Below, one piece after another: positions 21,060 to 21,455 of a stretch of DNA of 21,455 nucleotides. Source of the stretch: Candidatus Latescibacterota bacterium (GTDB taxonomy: Bacteria; Latescibacterota; UBA2968; UBA8231). The stretch covers positions 1 through 21,455 of the forward strand of contig JAJDYK010000308.1 in the NCBI GenBank assembly GCA_022825185.1, in the 5' to 3' direction. The notes under the pieces were generated by a model. It was not told the DNA's origin, made no database searches, and saw nothing but the letters and a program-made list of their open reading frames with translations. The translations under genes were made by a program, and so were the position numbers. How positions within the stretch are numbered: position 1 is the first letter of the stretch; every line of letters begins with the position of its first letter.

Positions 21060-21455
21060 TCATTCGCTGTACACCGCTTCGATCAGGCCCCTCATGTAGC
21101 CAATGGCGTAGAGACGCTCCATTGAGTGTACATCGACGAAGTCCTCGTAGGTCAGTTGCGGGAAATGGTCGGGGCGCGCGACCCCCTCGTACCCCGTGTC
21201 GCGATAGGCTCTGACACAGGCTGCCATGTCGTGCTTGCCGTCGTCGTGGAAAGCCTCGTCGAACTTCTCCGGCGTGCCCCTGATGTCGCGGAAATGGACG
21301 AAGTGGATCTTCTGCTGCTCGCCGAAATGGCGAATGACGCTCGGCAGGTCGTCGGTCATCAGGCCGAAGTTGCCCTGACAGAGGCCGATGCCGTTTGCCG
21401 GGCTGGGAACGAGATCGACCATCTTCTGGTAGTTCTCAACGCTGCTGATGATGCG
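21060..21455 (-). CDS. Mannonate dehydratase-like protein (partial, N-terminus beyond window)
   Basis: The last 131 residues of a TIM-barrel sugar-acid dehydratase of the UxuA type; the frame is open to the window edge, so about two thirds of the gene is missing. Visible motifs are GIGLCQGNFG, IHFVHFRDIRG, EAFHDDGKHDM and ARPDHFPQ, matching the C-terminal metal/substrate blocks of mannonate dehydratase (FCTGSxG, HxRN, HxxGDxDM, RPDHG). UxuA removes water from D-mannonate to give 2-keto-3-deoxygluconate in glucuronate catabolism. It is the first visible gene of a probable operon with the epimerase-like gene (58 bp downstream) and the amidohydrolase. Divergence in the motifs means the substrate may differ. 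Confidence 0.8.
   Translation of the reverse strand, partial: RIISSVENYQKMVDLVPSPANGIGLCQGNFGLMTDDLPSVIRHFGEQQKIHFVHFRDIRGTPEKFDEAFHDDGKHDMAACVRAYRDTGYEGVARPDHFPQLTYEDFVDVHSMERLYAIGYMRGLIEAVYSE

Noticed and set aside
1..21455. CRISPR array, tRNA genes, IS elements, phage genes
   Set aside because: No regularly spaced repeat-spacer units, no cloverleaf with a T-loop GTTCGA-type sequence in the gaps, and no transposase or integrase motifs were seen in the gaps or open frames.

Overview
The window is a gene-dense, GC-rich bacterial chromosomal segment, judged by eye. No gap between genes exceeds about 200 bp, and I see no tRNA, rRNA, CRISPR array, phage or transposase gene. The gene mix includes a phytanoyl-CoA-dioxygenase-like protein, a sulfatase-superfamily hydrolase, an M81/MlrC-type peptidase, an enolase-superfamily protein, a dihydropicolinate-synthase-family remnant, a mannonate-dehydratase-like protein and a non-purine amidohydrolase. 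This combination is what I would expect from an uncultivated heterotroph of the Latescibacterota/Poribacteria/Planctomycetota type. That placement is inferred from gene content only and is tentative.

Left part (1-2721, minus strand): an ABC-2 type exporter (permease and ATPase, overlapping by 4 bp) lies downstream of a threonine-synthase-like PLP enzyme. Then 2862-4127 (plus) encodes a mandelate racemase/muconate lactonizing-like protein with several unusual active-site positions. It converges on ilvD (4295-5965, minus). The convergent gap is filled by a 103-bp compound palindrome (4163-4265).

Middle (6129-12647): a small secreted acidic protein; a PhyH-like oxygenase and a metallophosphoesterase separated by 4 bp; a convergent sulfatase-superfamily enzyme whose nucleophile position is Thr instead of Cys/Ser; then an M81 peptidase and a class I O-methyltransferase joined stop-to-start with no spacer. 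These look like small catabolic or tailoring pairs. They are followed by a stand-alone AAA/DUF4143 ATPase (12819-14003) with a structured leader and an operator-like inverted repeat just before its start codon.

Right part (14000-21455, minus strand): a dapA-family C-terminal remnant; a secreted protein made of TPR-like helices, a coiled coil and two copies of a jelly-roll carbohydrate-binding-like domain; and an OmpR/PhoB-type response regulator overlapping its membrane histidine kinase. A TTGTCAT-4nt-TTGTCAT direct repeat resembling a Pho box lies between the regulator and the secreted-protein gene. Further right are an amidohydrolase, an NAD-dependent sugar-nucleotide-type epimerase/dehydrogenase and the C-terminal third of a mannonate-dehydratase-like protein, probably one sugar or sugar-acid operon cut by the window edge.

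No single locus is a clear-cut new system. The best leads are (a) the HxG metal motif of the PhyH protein, (b) the Thr-type 'sulfatase', (c) the two-component system with its duplicated-domain secreted protein and Pho-box-like repeat, and (d) the compound palindromes.
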